Assembly: GCA_961205875.1 (NCBI GenBank)
Contig: OY540813.1
Location: 11,999,001-12,063,000, forward strand
Origin: Sialis fuliginosa
Taxonomy: Eukaryota > Arthropoda > Insecta > Megaloptera > Sialidae
Direction of reading: 5' to 3'
Length of the DNA: 64,000 bases
Both the position numbers and the translations under genes were made by a program. Numbering within the stretch: the first letter of the stretch is position 1; every line of letters starts with the position of its first letter. Of the stretch, positions 26,580 to 37,202 are shown in pieces. The notes beneath the pieces were generated by a model, which was not told the DNA's origin, did not search any database, and saw only the letters and a list, made by a program, of their open reading frames with translations.

Positions 26580-26844
26580 TCAATTCTAATTTGTTAAGAA
26601 TAGGGGAAGGGGGTCTCGACGGTCTTAGGGCATTTGATATTCTTAAAGTAAATGCTGTAAGCTATATTCTAAAAAAATTTGAAGTCTGTAGGATCGCGCC
26701 AAGCTGCGATATTAACTATTCAACTTATTTGTTAATTTATCAATTTTAATTGACATTTTCGGTGTTTTTTAAATATTTTTTAGGGAGAGAGGGGGCGGAA
26801 AATACATCTCGCCCAAGGCGCCAGACTTGCGAAGGCCGGCCCTG
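26580..26844 (+). mobile_element. hAT-type terminus (CAGGGCCGGCC end)
   Basis: Right end reads CTTGCGAAGGCCGGCCCTG; in reverse this begins CAGGGCCGGCCTTCGCAAG, the CAGGGCCGG start frequent in hAT elements. Next to it are GGCGCC and a G-rich GAGAGAGGGGGCGG block. Within it the phrase GATATTAACTATTCAA occurs twice (about 26550 and 26710). The left end and target duplication could not be located. Confidence 0.5.
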
Positions 26845-27061
26845 CTCAAATACAATATATTTAATACTCAAAGTATATCAAATATTGCGCGCTTAATTAC
26901 TACCCGAATATATTTATTGCTTCATGAGTGGACTTAGTCTTGGCGTCTACCTACATTAAGATTTAATTAAAATATACCTATATGACTGTAAAATAAAATA
27001 AATGGGATTAAAATTCCCATCATTCTATTCTATGTAATCCTCCCTCCTCTCTACTCCAATC

Positions 27062-27150
27062 TCTCTGATGTTGCATCGATACTGATCTGAAACAGCACGT
27101 GACTGTTTTACAGAATATATCAGATTTATTAAATGTACAAAAATTCTGAT
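27062..27150 (+). repeat. Direct repeat pair, copy 2
   Basis: Partner of 26000-26085 (TGATCTGAAACAGCACGTGA and ATCAGATTTATTAAATG). Same orientation. Non-coding. Confidence 0.7.
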
Positions 27151-27554
27151 ATGGTATTTCGGAAACTCTGCTTTATTATACTCGTAATAAATGAAATTAA
27201 AGTGGTTGCATACTTGACATTATCAAAGTTTATTTATTTAATCTGGAATGTTATTAAACCGGATTTGATTGTTATTGTTTTTTAAATACGAATAATAAAT
27301 TGAGTTTCAGCTTTTATCAACTCAAACCAATTTTGAAAAAGCGCCCTGTGTTTTGATATATATTTTTTAATTGAATTAATTAATTTGACTCATTAATAAT
27401 AGCAACAAAAGAAAAAAAAATTATTAAGTTAGATAGAAAGTAAAAAAACATTATATTAAATTATGAACTAGTTGCTTTAAATTTTAATTGTATTAAATAA
27501 TTGGGTAATGCTTGTATTTAGAAAAATCTACAGTAAACTTTTTCTAATAAAAAA

Positions 27555-27600
27555 ACTGCCGTGGGTGCCACGGTACTTTCTTAATACTGACAAATGAACA
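27555..27600 (+). repeat. Fragment of family E
   Basis: CTGCCGTGGGTGCCACGG followed by TACTTTCTTAATAC resembles the left end of the inverted-repeat element at 46406-46877 (CTGCCTTGGGAACCACGGG, then ACTTTCTTATAC). The first 18 bases are close to a perfect palindrome. Confidence 0.45.
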
Positions 27601-27796
27601 GTATATCCAAAACAAATATTTCTGGTTTACTGATACGAGAAAGAAAATGAATGGAAAATAAAAAGATATTTATTTTTCTAATATTATATTTCTAACGTAT
27701 TTCACGTTTCATATTTCAACATGACGTAAATTGATAATGTGAATCACTTTGGATGTTCTACTATAAAATGCTATCAATAGTTTTTTTCGTAGCACA

Positions 27797-28799
27797 CAGA
27801 GCTGTCAATACTTCGTGTAAAATACTTGAAAAAGTACTTCAAGAACTTTACTTCAAGTACATTTAAAACCAGGAAGAAGTATTTGATACTTCAAGTAATT
27901 TTTGAACGTAATACTTGTATTAACAAGTATTTCACATTTAATAAACTGTCTTGGTCGGCACAAGACTTTTTTATACATCATGATACAGAAGAAATTACAT
28001 AAGTTAACACTTTCTGCTAAGAAATTGAATATAAAAAACTACATTATAATTATTGTTGTTTTCGTTAACTTTTGAGATATATTTTAATTCTATTGTGTAA
28101 TTTTATTACAAACGTTTTTATTATAAATCGGTATAGTAATTTTTCTATTTAAAAAAATGTTGTTTTGCCAGAGGCTTCTTATTTATTTGATATTTCAACA
28201 GTTTAACACGTTTTCGAAATTATTATTATTGTACATCACATCTATTTAAAATTGACAGTTGTAATAATAAATGCTTTTATTTTCATAGATAACTAGATTG
28301 TCCATATTTATTATTAAAATTATTTTTAAATAAAGACTAAAATTATTATTATTTTATCAATTCATAAAAGATATAAAAAAAATAATAGGGCATAAAAAAA
28401 TATCCGGTTTAGTGATGGTTTTCAAAAATAGGAGGCACACATCTACAGTATACAAGAACCTTAAGTTTTAAATTTCATGTTTGTAAGTCTCACCGTTTTT
28501 GCTGTAGAGCGTTCACAGACAGACACACACAGAAACATTAAGATAATGGTCGTACGTGATTCAGTGACCCTCAAAACGTGTAATTCCGTTAAAATCTTGA
28601 ATTCGAATTTTTTCATGATCACTATACTTTATTAGGTATAGTTATTTATTTCATGTATGTATGTATAAAAAAGTAAAAATCGAAATAGCTTGAAGTAGTC
28701 AATACTTCAAGTACTTTTTCATAGTATGTACTTGAATTTAATACTTGATTTTAACAAGTAAAGTATACGAAGTACATTTGAAAATATCAACAATTACTG
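27797..28799. mobile_element. hAT-like element, about 1 kb, eroded
   Basis: The left end is CAGAGCTGTCAATACTTCGT. The right end, read in reverse, is CAGTAATTGTTGATATTTTC, then more AAGTACTT-type sequence. Flanking octamers are GTAGCACA (27789-27796) and GTACTACA (28800-28807), 6 of 8 identical, as expected of a decayed 8-bp hAT duplication. The subterminal AAGTACTT repeats on both strands may be transposase-binding sites (inference). The centre contains a nested copy of repeat F and no transposase. Confidence 0.55.
28415..28680 (+). repeat. Dispersed repeat family F, copy 1 (nested)
   Basis: Matches 47060-47365 on the same strand: GTTTTCAAAAATAGGA at the start, CAGACAGACACACAC in the middle, TAATTCCGT.AAAATC, a TTCGAA motif, CACTATACTT, and a tail TATAAAAAAGTAAAAA. 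It lies inside the hAT-like element, so it inserted later or was carried in. Confidence 0.75.
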
Positions 28800-28807
28800 G
28801 TACTACA

Positions 28808-30404
28808 CTTCAATAAACGTTGAACCTAATATAGAATATTCTTAAATAAATGATAAATTTGACATAATTGTTAAAATACGTTTAGTATGTATAATAAGCA
28901 AACTTTGTTACAGGGAAGTTAACAGAACTGATTCGAACAAACAAAACAAATTAACTCTTTCCAAATTAACGACTATTATTGTTTTCACGAGCCAGTGAAT
29001 AAAGGGTTAATAAGTAGATTAAGGGGCTGTAATTTTGTTAATGAGCGCAATGATATTTTACACCTTTGATGTACCACGTACGTTTTATTTGGTTTCTGTG
29101 ATAAAAAGCGAGGAAAAAACCTCGGACCGAAATAAAGAAATTAATTTAAATAAACCCTGAAATTATATTTTCATTTATGCTTGGTAAAAATTAGAAGCAG
29201 ACATATTTTTAATTATGTTAAAGCTTTACTGTTGGTAAATATTTGACATTTTCTTTTGCCGTATTTTCAACACATGAAGTGTAATGAAAATAAATGAAGG
29301 AATATTTTTGTTAATGGCCTTTTAAAAGCGTATTATCTATGTACTTGTATTTAGGTATATTTTTCTTACATGTTGTTAAATTTTTTTTTGTTATTCGTAC
29401 CGAAATCGGAATAAAGAAACATTTATGGAATTAACACTATCTGTCTATCACAGCCTTCTAGCTATTGATCCGTTTGACCTAAAAAGCTGAAATTTGACAT
29501 AATTGTAGTAAATGATGTACCAATAATAGACCTAAGTTATAAAAATTAAATTTTATAATTTTGCCCATTTGCAAGGGGGAAAACTGCTTACCATTTTTTA
29601 AATCTTATTTTTATTAAATTCTTTTTAACAAATTTAAAAAAAAAATTAAAAATATTTTGCCCCCTGCCCATGTCTCCAAAAGTAATATGTAGGTATATAA
29701 TGATATAGAGAAAATTATCAGCACTTCCTATGTATTATTTTGCAAAAATAATTAAAAATCTTAAATATACTTTTTACGATAATTTTTTTTTCTATGTAAA
29801 AGAGACCGATCCCTTCAGACAGCTGTGTTTAAAATCTAATTAAAAAGTTTGTGTTACCAATTCAAAAATAATCAAATAAATTGAAAAACTATAAGTTATG
29901 GGACACTTATACGTGAAGTTCGACTCGCATTTAACAATTTTTTTTATGAACAGCCAGGGCCCAAATTACAAAATTATTGAAAAACAAGCCGTGGGTTCGA
30001 CACTTGAAGTCCACACAACCAACTTTCCAATATGTGTAAATATAATATATTATAGTAGTGTAAATATACTAAAGTGATCTCGAAACATAAAAATATGTTG
30101 ACATTTTTTATTTTGATTACAATAACTTCTTAATGGGAAGTTAAAAAAAAGACAGATACGAATCGAATGAACACTGTTCCAATTTACTACGATACATTCC
30201 GAACCCTGTGTATAACTAAAGAATAAATTCAGATATAGAATCTTTAACACTTTCTCTAAAAAATTCAAATGTAGTTAAATTCAAATTATTCTAAGCTCTA
30301 CTAAACCACGATAAAAATAATATAAAGCATAAAAAAACTCGCCGTAACATTTCCATGTGAGAAAACAGATTTAACATTTAATAAAAATAAATTTCAATGC
30401 AATT
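28808..30404. other. No gene seen
   Basis: AT-rich. Around 29440-29620 the sequence (CTATCACAGCC, GATCCGTTTGACCTAAAA, AAGGGGGAAAAC) has the style of non-coding transposon DNA. A GGGTTCGAC motif near 29994 is not part of a tRNA: there is no A box or cloverleaf around it. Confidence 0.5.
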
Positions 30405-30434
30405 CACTATGGGCCAGGAGACCCTGTTCTATGG

Positions 30435-30846
30435 CCAAAAGTCCAGAAGTTATCCGTTTTAATTAAAATTCATTTTATAAGGTTTTTTTTGGACGCTGAT
30501 TTCAAATTTTTAATAAAAATTAAAAAATTCAAAATGGCGGAACCAATATGGCGACTAATATATTTCAAAAGTTCTCCAATTTAAATAAAATTCATTTTGT
30601 AAGGTTTTATTGGGACGCTAATTTCAAATTTTTTATGAAAATTTAAAAATTCAAAATGGCGGATCCAATATGGAGACCAAGATATTTCAAAAGTTATCCG
30701 ATTTTAATAAAATTCATTTTATAAGGTTATATTGGGACGCTGATTTCAATTTTTTTATAAAATCTAAAAATTCAAAATGGCGGATCCAATATGGCGACCA
30801 AGATATTTCAAAAGTTATCCAATTTAAATAAAATTAATTTTATAAG
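30435..30846 (+). repeat. Tandem array, about 3.4 units of 121-122 bp
   Basis: The phrase AAAATGGCGG recurs at 30531, 30653 and 30774, giving spacings of 122 and 121. Each unit also has a TATTTCAAAAGTT(A/C)TCC phrase, AAATTCATTTT(A/G)TAAGG, GGGACGCT(G/A)ATTTC, and a second CAATATGG(C/A)GAC(C/T) motif about 7 bases after the first. Units differ by scattered substitutions. The array starts just inside the left inverted repeat. Confidence 0.92.
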
Positions 30847-31039
30847 GGTAAGCACGCGGTGTAAAAAAATAAGAATCTAAATACAAGTAATCTCCTTACA
30901 ACAATCCATAACAAAGTTTCGCTGTAACACTATGAATGAAACTATTGCAACCCTTCATACGTGACAAGGGATGAAATATTAAATTTTTTGTTTTTATCAC
31001 CTATAAATAATTGTAAATATCTCGGATCTTAGTTAAAAA

Positions 31040-31620
31040 TTGCATAAACCCACCCCCTGACTACCCCGGCCATTAGGGGTTGAATGTCCATTTTTTTTTA
31101 TTGAAGACTATTTTGACCAAATTCATCTGTATAACTAAAGAAACTATGCAGATAAACATATCAAAAACCCACCCTCGTCCACCTTTTACGCTATTAGGGG
31201 TTGAAATTTTTATTTTAATTGAATATTATTTTGTCCGAATTTACCTTAATATCGTAAAAAAATATGTTAATAAATATATCATAATTTTGAAAATTAAACA
31301 CCAATAACCCCCCCCCCCCCTCCCATCTCTTAGGGGTTGAATTTTCGAAAATGCTATTTGTCTTGTACAATATGTGTGCAATGTTTCATTCGAGTGAATA
31401 CAAACAAATTTTTTTCGACATATAAACTTTTCCACCCCCTTGCACCCGTTTAATTTTGGGAAATACTTATGTAAATACTAGTTTCATTATTTGTATTGTA
31501 GAGTATTCATTTTAAGTTTCAAGTAAATCCAACCAAAAAATATTTTCCCATTCAAAATTTTACACCCCTTTTTACCCCCGTAGGGGTTGAATTTAGAAAA
31601 ATATTTTCTTAATGGGTGCT
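31040..31620 (+). repeat. Degenerate tandem units with TAGGGGTTGAATTT
   Basis: Near-identical phrases at about 31072, 31193, 31331 and 31586 (ATTAGGGGTTGAA, TTAGGGGTTGAATTT, GTAGGGGTTGAATTT) are each preceded by a C-rich block (ACCCACCCTCGTCCACC and similar). Spacing is about 120-260 bp. This is an older, more diverged array than the 122-bp one. An 11-base C run at about 31310 is part of it. Confidence 0.75.
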
Positions 31621-32259
31621 TAGATCATAAAAGGAAGACGCCCCTCAAATTTCACGGTCCAGAGAAAGTGTGTACACTCGTAGTACTATATTCGTTTATA
31701 CAATGTGAAATAAATATATGTACATTGTACATATCATTCTTGTACGTTTAGAAGAGTTTCACAGTCAAGCAAATGAAAACGGGCAAAAAGGGGCAGATCT
31801 AGGCTGAAGTGCACATCCTAGAGAAGACATTCGTGGGTTTCATTACTTAATACAAGGCGGTATCTTTCAGTATTCGTAATCGGCAGCAGGTGCTTTGCTG
31901 AAAAATCTTGTTTTTTTATACTAAAAATGTGGTTTTACTTCAGTAAAACTGAAAATAACGCATTCATATGACATTTAAAATAATTTTTGAACTTCCACGA
32001 ATGAAATAATCCAAATATACGGCTTGAAATTTATGACTTTACAATAAATATTACATTTTACAAGCGACAGTAACATAATTTTTTTTATACATTTTTCAAC
32101 TTTGCGCCCCTGTCATTTGAACAGGAATTGATTAATCAACATGTAATTGTCATCATAACTACTTCAATTAATACCGAATTCAGTGGTCTAATTCGTTTTC
32201 TCAAATTCGAAAGTAGACTTTTGGCCACAGAACAGGGTCTCCTGGCCCATAGTGCAATT

Positions 32260-32726
32260 CACTGAACAAAAATTCCTACCTGCAAAGAAAAATAGCATTT
32301 GTGTGTTTTATATATAAAAAGGGACGGGCAGACTCCTTTTACTCTCCCTCGGTGCTTTAGAAATAAAATCAAATAAAAATCGTGTAAGTTTGAATTTCTG
32401 TTTATTGTGCATTTAATCGTGACTGAATAATGAAATGATTTTCCGCGATATTAAATTTAATTAACACAAAACCATAAGTAAACATGACAAAGTTGTTCTG
32501 AAAGTAGCATTATGTTTATTTTATTGTTATTATTATTAATAATTTACATTGTGATACGTAAAGCCATTCACAATTCGCTATAATAAAACTATACGAAATA
32601 TTTCTTGCAATTGTATTATAACAGAAAATAATTTGTTTCAGAAAGGAACTTTTCAAATAGTAAAATGATAATTTAATATTTAAATGTTGATAAAACAATA
32701 TTTTTCCCCTGTGAATACGAAGAAAG
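32260..32726. other. No gene seen
   Basis: AT-rich. At 32310-32350 a TATATAAAAAG box is followed by a pyrimidine-rich stretch (CTCCTTTTACTCTCCCTC), which resembles a core promoter. No start codon with a credible frame follows, so I do not call one. Confidence 0.4.
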
Positions 32727-32728
32727 TA

Positions 32729-33046
32729 CAGTAGCACCTCGTAATAACGGCGTAATTGGGACCGGACCCTCGCCGTTAAGTGAAAAACGCCGATAAGTGA
32801 ATTAAGTCTTTTTTTGTGCCTCGCGAGTGTTTGAAGAAAAACTACGTACTATGTACTAATATACATATATTAAGTGTGCAATAACACTAACTATAAAATA
32901 ACCAACTCAATTATAAAAAGGGAAATTTACACAATTTTTACCTTTAAATATATATTTAGTAGGTACAGTACATGATTTACAACTGAAAAAGAAATATATT
33001 TAAGAGAGTCGTTATTACGAAACGCCGTTATTGCCAGGTGCTACTG
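32729..33046. mobile_element. pogo/Tigger-type MITE, 318 bp
   Basis: Left end CAGTAGCACCTCGTAATAAC and right end GTTATTGCCAGGTGCTACTG are imperfect inverted repeats. Both are flanked by TA (32727-32728, 33047-33048). The CAGTAGxACCTCG start with TA duplication is characteristic of the pogo branch of Tc1/mariner. The GGACCGGACCCTCGCC block next to the left end is shared with 35355-35405. There is no transposase. Confidence 0.88.
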
Positions 33047-33048
33047 TA

Positions 33049-33684
33049 TATCGTTAATTTTAAATCACCTACAAAAAGTTTTAAAACTAAATATTTGCAA
33101 AATTATATCAGAAAAACAAAAATTTCAGTCATTATTTTAATATTTATTAAAAAATCGTTTACTCAAAAATAATACTTTTTTTAAATATGAATCATTTTGT
33201 CCCTTCCCTGGGGTAAAAAGGAACGGTGTTTGAAATGTGATGAAGTGGTGGGTGCATATAATTTATATGTCATTTTAATCAGATATTATTAAAACAAATA
33301 AATACAAATCGTATAACTGCCGATAATATTTGATCACTTTAAGCCATGTTTTTTTAAATTAGTGTTATACTTATTTAAGATATGAATTTTGCACCATTCG
33401 TCTTACAGATGTTGTAAGATATCAAGATGATTTTTAAAATGTTAAAAAACTTTCAAAAATAATTTGTGAATAATAACAATTAATTATAATCCTTATTTGT
33501 AGGAACGCATAAAAAATATCATAGGTAATTATATAGTTTTCTATATTTTAACAAATTAATTCGAATATAAAAAAATTGTTGACACGTCAATATAACAATA
33601 ATTATTGTAATTATATGAGGTAGATAGCGTAGATAGCATAAGCGATAATTAAAGTAAAAACCTGTACCATCTTGCCCTCTCTTG
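33049..33684. other. No gene seen
   Basis: AT-rich non-coding DNA between two MITEs. CCCTTCCCTGGGGTAAAAAG near 33200 has the look of a transposon end but has no partner. Confidence 0.45.
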
Positions 33685-33692
33685 CCCTATAT

Positions 33693-34022
33693 CAACGATT
33701 TTTAATCTTATGTATAAGGACCCTCTTTTGAACAATCATTTTTCAGGGACCTCTCCTGACAAAAAAAGTCATTAGATACTAATTAATCATTTATGTTTCA
33801 CCGACTCCTGGCAAGCGGACTCTAGTTTAAGAACTGCTAACTTATGTGGTCTAGGGATCCAATTATTTTTCAGGGACCCCCTCCTGACAGAAAAACGAAA
33901 AAAAATCGTTATGTACTAATTAATTATTGGTAAATAGAAATGTAAAAGCACTTTAATTTATACCAAATATGTTTCACGGACCCTTGACAAAAGTTCAGCG
34001 GACCCTAGTTTAAGAACCACTG
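33693..34022. mobile_element. hAT MITE, 330 bp, with 8-bp target duplication
   Basis: The octamer CCCTATAT is present exactly on both sides (33685-33692 and 34023-34030). The right end in reverse is CAGTGGTTCTTAAACT, a standard hAT terminus. The left end CAACGATTTTTAATCTT is a diverged match. Inside, the phrase TTTTTCAGGGACC(T/C)C(T/C)CCTGACA is tandemly repeated at about 33742 and 33868, and GCGGAC(T/C)CTAGTTTAAGAAC at about 33818 and 33998, so the element contains an internal duplication of its own end. It is non-coding. Confidence 0.9.
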
Positions 34023-34030
34023 CCCTATAT

Positions 34031-34944
34031 TAATACTATACTCCATGATAATAGCTAAGAGTTGGTTGCGTTGTGAACATGGCTTTACAAGATCAACACA
34101 ACACATGTATTTGAAATTGATCCTTAGGCAAGATGCGGTGATTCGAAGAGGAAAATTTTCGAATCCTTACATATCCTTGAATATTAACTAGATCTGTTAT
34201 TAATATGCCGTCAGGCTGCTTCCTTTCCAATTAAAATACACTTCGGAAGAAACATCCTTTCTGTGGTGTTGTTGTTATGTATTTTGTGTTTTTCTCAAAC
34301 CGGGTGGCGATTTAATTATTCTTTTTGTGTTGCAAAAATTGATGTAAATTCTGATGCTAGAGAAAATGTTATTTTTATAAGCTTGGTTTTCTTTTTTGAA
34401 TGTTTTATTCGCGTGGGTTGGGCATTGTTCTTAAAAATTAGATTTTTAAATATGAAAATAAAAGGGAAAATTAATGAAATGTTTCCATTGGTTTTATATT
34501 TCAGCATTAATATTTAATGTCTTTAACTAAATGTTTTAAAAATACATTTGTGCAGAGTGGTGTTTTTCATTTTCATAGTTAAATGTTTAATTAACTGATT
34601 ATAAAAATTAACTAAAAGCCTCTATATATTTGTTCAGCTATCATGTATAATAGAACTGATTGCGTCGACGAGGTTCACAATATAGAACGCATATTAACAT
34701 TTTTATTAAGATTTATTTTGGGTTGTTAAATATAAATATGAGGACGAAAATCAAGGTTAAAGGAGTAGGAACAAATTTTGGAGCAACTCTTGCGAATTTT
34801 CGTAAAGTGATCAGCCGGAGCAGTGTCCCGGGCCCCCAAAGCAGCGTACAAATTGGGGTCTGAAAAAAAAAGTAATTAAAATTGTAGACTGAGGTAGCAA
34901 CGAAAAAAAAGCTCTTCAATTTTTATATTTATATTTTGCATATA
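34031..34944. other. No convincing gene
   Basis: AT-rich DNA with open frames at 34263-34517 (both strands) and 34660-34863 that lack exon borders and motifs. The region 34790-34865 is GC-richer (CCCGGGCCCCCAAAGC) and leads into repeat D, so it is probably transposon DNA. Confidence 0.45.
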
Positions 34945-35010
34945 GTGGAGGTCCCTCGGTCACTTACTGCCCCGGGACCTCAGAGCCTCTAGTTACGGCC
35001 CTGATAGTGA
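34945..35010 (+). repeat. Dispersed repeat family D, copy 2
   Basis: Partner of 21690-21757: GGTCACTTACTGCCCCGGGA then CCTCAGAGCCTCTAGTTACG and GCCCTGA. Same orientation. Non-coding. Confidence 0.65.
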
Positions 35011-35354
35011 TCAAATATGCGGTATTCATTTATAGTACACAAACGTTTTAAACTCATTCCAAATGCAATAATCGACCGGATTAATATTAAATGATCGAGA
35101 TGCTACTGTTTCGATTATGATGACTCAAAAACAATTGTGCTATTAACATGGACCTAGTAAATTAGTCACAAGCTCATTGGAGTAGGGTCATTAGGGATAT
35201 GGCATATACATTCGATTATGGATATTTTTGTTTGTTTAGGTTTCAGATATTGATTATTATTACATACATCATGTATTTGCTTTTGTCCGCAGTTTGAGTC
35301 TCTGGGCTCAAGCAACGAGTAAGAAACTATTGGAAATAATATCCAAAATAATTA

Positions 35355-35405
35355 ATTAACGGCGAGGGTCCGGTCCCAGTTATGTCGTTATTGCGCAGTG
35401 CTACT
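35355..35405 (-). mobile_element. Solo end of the pogo-type MITE
   Basis: ACGGCGAGGGTCCGGTCCCA followed by GTTATTGCGCAGTGCTACTG is the reverse complement of the first 50 bases of 32729-33046, ending at TA. The rest of the element is missing or too diverged to see. Confidence 0.85.
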
Positions 35406-35407
35406 GT

Positions 35408-36449
35408 ATATATATAATAGTTCCATAGTACTATGTCACCAAACAGGAGACATTTTTTTGTTTATCCGACCGGTATCTATCCGATTTAATTAAAAATCCA
35501 TATTTGGTACCTCAACATTTTCCTTAATAATAAAGATCACACTGCACTGACAGATTATGCAAAAGCGAAGCGGGGTAACAGAGAGAAGTAGGACGATGGA
35601 AGAGAACCGACAGATAACGAGTTTTAATGAGCTACCGCTAGATGCCAGCAGCTTCATCGAAACCCTATACATCAACAACAACCGTCCTTTGTTTCGGAGA
35701 TTCCTTTTTATAGACGATTAGCGAAGGCGGCTGTGGCTTTGTTCAGAGAACTATCGAAGTAGGCTGGTGACATTACTTGTCGAACAATCAAATATTCACG
35801 TGTGTGTGTGTGTTTGTAGATGTAGGTGTGGGCAGACGTGTCTGAGAGTCTATAGAAGGAGGGGGAAGGTGTTTAATAATGTAGGCGTTAGAGAGATAAT
35901 TATCACATATGTGTGTGCTTATTGACTTAATTATATAATCAATTTAATTTGGTGGATGTGTCTGATTGAGAAAATGGAATCAGATTTGTAGTACATTGGG
36001 CTTTATAAACAGCATGCAATATTCGGTGCTTATATAATATGTAAAATGTGTTATCTAAGATCACTCTCAAATCTTTGTTTAAAATAAAAGTTAAAAAGAC
36101 ACTGTAAAAAATACAAATTGGGTCGCCCCATAGAAAATATTCCCTACTCTTTTTATAGATTGTACATAGATACACTCGTGGAAAACGCAGAAAAAGAAAA
36201 TATAGACTGTAAAAAGTGTATTATTCAGCCATAAGCCAAAAAAAAATTAACTCCGCCACACCATATATCTAACTTTTATATTTAATCCACAATAACTGCT
36301 TTTATGTACAAAGAAAATTAGGTTCTGTTTACGTGGACATATTAAAACATTATTGAACTAATTTTGTATTTTTATTTGTTTATTGGTAATATAAATGACT
36401 TTATCTAGTTCTGAAACTTCTGTAAAAATTTACCGGTCACCCCGTACCC
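35408..36449. other. No proven gene; mixed-composition segment with a 54-codon ORF
   Basis: The plus strand has an ATG-initiated frame at 35557-35721 (54 residues, beginning MQKRSGV and ending FLFIDD, then TAG) in a segment with balanced codon composition unlike its AT-rich surroundings. A stop lies 3 codons upstream of the ATG. The segment continues GC-richer to about 35790 and is followed by TG-rich simple sequence (35800-35850). I recognise no domain. The minus-strand frame 35490-35681 overlaps it and is likely its shadow. Confidence 0.3.
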
Positions 36450-36535
36450 CTCCTCACGTGTATTTTTTCATGAAGAGGGGCGCATTATTGCTAGTAGCCC
36501 ACGGGCGCCTAATATCTTAGGACGACCCTGAACTG
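36450..36535 (+). mobile_element. Possible hAT-type end
   Basis: Right end CTTAGGACGACCCTG reads in reverse as CAGGGTCGTCCTAAG, close to the CAGGGCCG(T/G)CC starts of many hAT elements, next to GGCGCC and GAGGGGCGCATTATTG. No second end or duplication identified. Confidence 0.4.
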
Positions 36536-36741
36536 AACTAAATTATTGCTCCCGTGTATGTATAGTATTGAAAAGTATAGAATAGTATAGTATATAGTAA
36601 ATTATAATTACTAAAAAATATGGTTTTTAATATATTCGAGTTTGCAAAATATGAACATATACTAGAAACTGAATTAATAGAGTAGTTTAAAAAATATAAA
36701 TATAAATATCACAAAAATAAGATGAATTTCGAATACTTTAA

Positions 36742-37197
36742 GGTTCTGTCAAACAGGAAGCGGACTAGAGTGGTCAAATAGAACACGCAAGTGATGACGA
36801 ACCAGGGCAAATTCTTTCTTCATCTAGTGATCATCATATCCAGCAGTTCGTCTGACGAAGAAGAATTACTTCTTTTGTTAGCTGTGAGTTCAGCAGCAAG
36901 ACGAAAAAACAAATGGGTATGCCACAGTCAATGTGTATAATGCAGGCATTCTATATAGTGACTAGGCATTCTACGTTCGAGAGGGTTGTTTTCCGAGCTA
37001 TATACTTAAGCGATGTCATACAAACAACTGCACTACCGCACAAAATCAATCAACTTTTCATTATTATCTCATTTCATTATTATATATTTACAACCTGTCC
37101 GCTGTCCGCCGCGGTAGTCCGCTTTCTGTTTGACCAGGATGATGCAAAATTACACGATACAGAGTTCGCAGCAGTCCGCTTCCTGTTTGACAGAGCC
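36742..37197. mobile_element. Inverted-repeat element with GGTTCTGTCAAACAGGAAGC ends
   Basis: The left GGTTCTGTCAAACAGGAAGC continues with GGACT; the right end is its reverse complement with one change. The pentamer TTTAA flanks both ends (36737-36741, 37198-37202), which includes TTAA. A third, inverted copy of the terminal motif (AGTCCGCTTTCTGTTTGACC) lies 50 bp inside the right end. The TTAA suggests piggyBac and the end sequence suggests PIF/Harbinger; neither is firm. The 118-codon frame at 36913-37269 crosses the right end and is spurious. Confidence 0.82.
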
Positions 37198-37202
37198 TTT
37201 AA

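Larger units (their letters stand above)
30405..32254. mobile_element. 1.85-kb element with 39-bp inverted ends starting CACTATGGGCC
   Basis: The first 39 bases (30405-30443) and the last 39 (32216-32254) are reverse complements with a single mismatch. They begin CACTATGGGCCAGGAGACCC. The pentamer CAATT lies directly outside both ends (30400-30404, 32255-32259), a plausible target duplication. The interior holds a 122-bp tandem array and a looser array of TAGGGGTTGAATTT units; no transposase frame is visible. CACTA-type termini occur in EnSpm/CACTA and Chapaev groups, but a 5-bp duplication fits neither well, so the superfamily is left open. Confidence 0.85.

Noticed and set aside
29975-30025. 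GGGTTCGAC as a tRNA B box
   Set aside because: No A box, acceptor stem or anticodon arm can be built around it.
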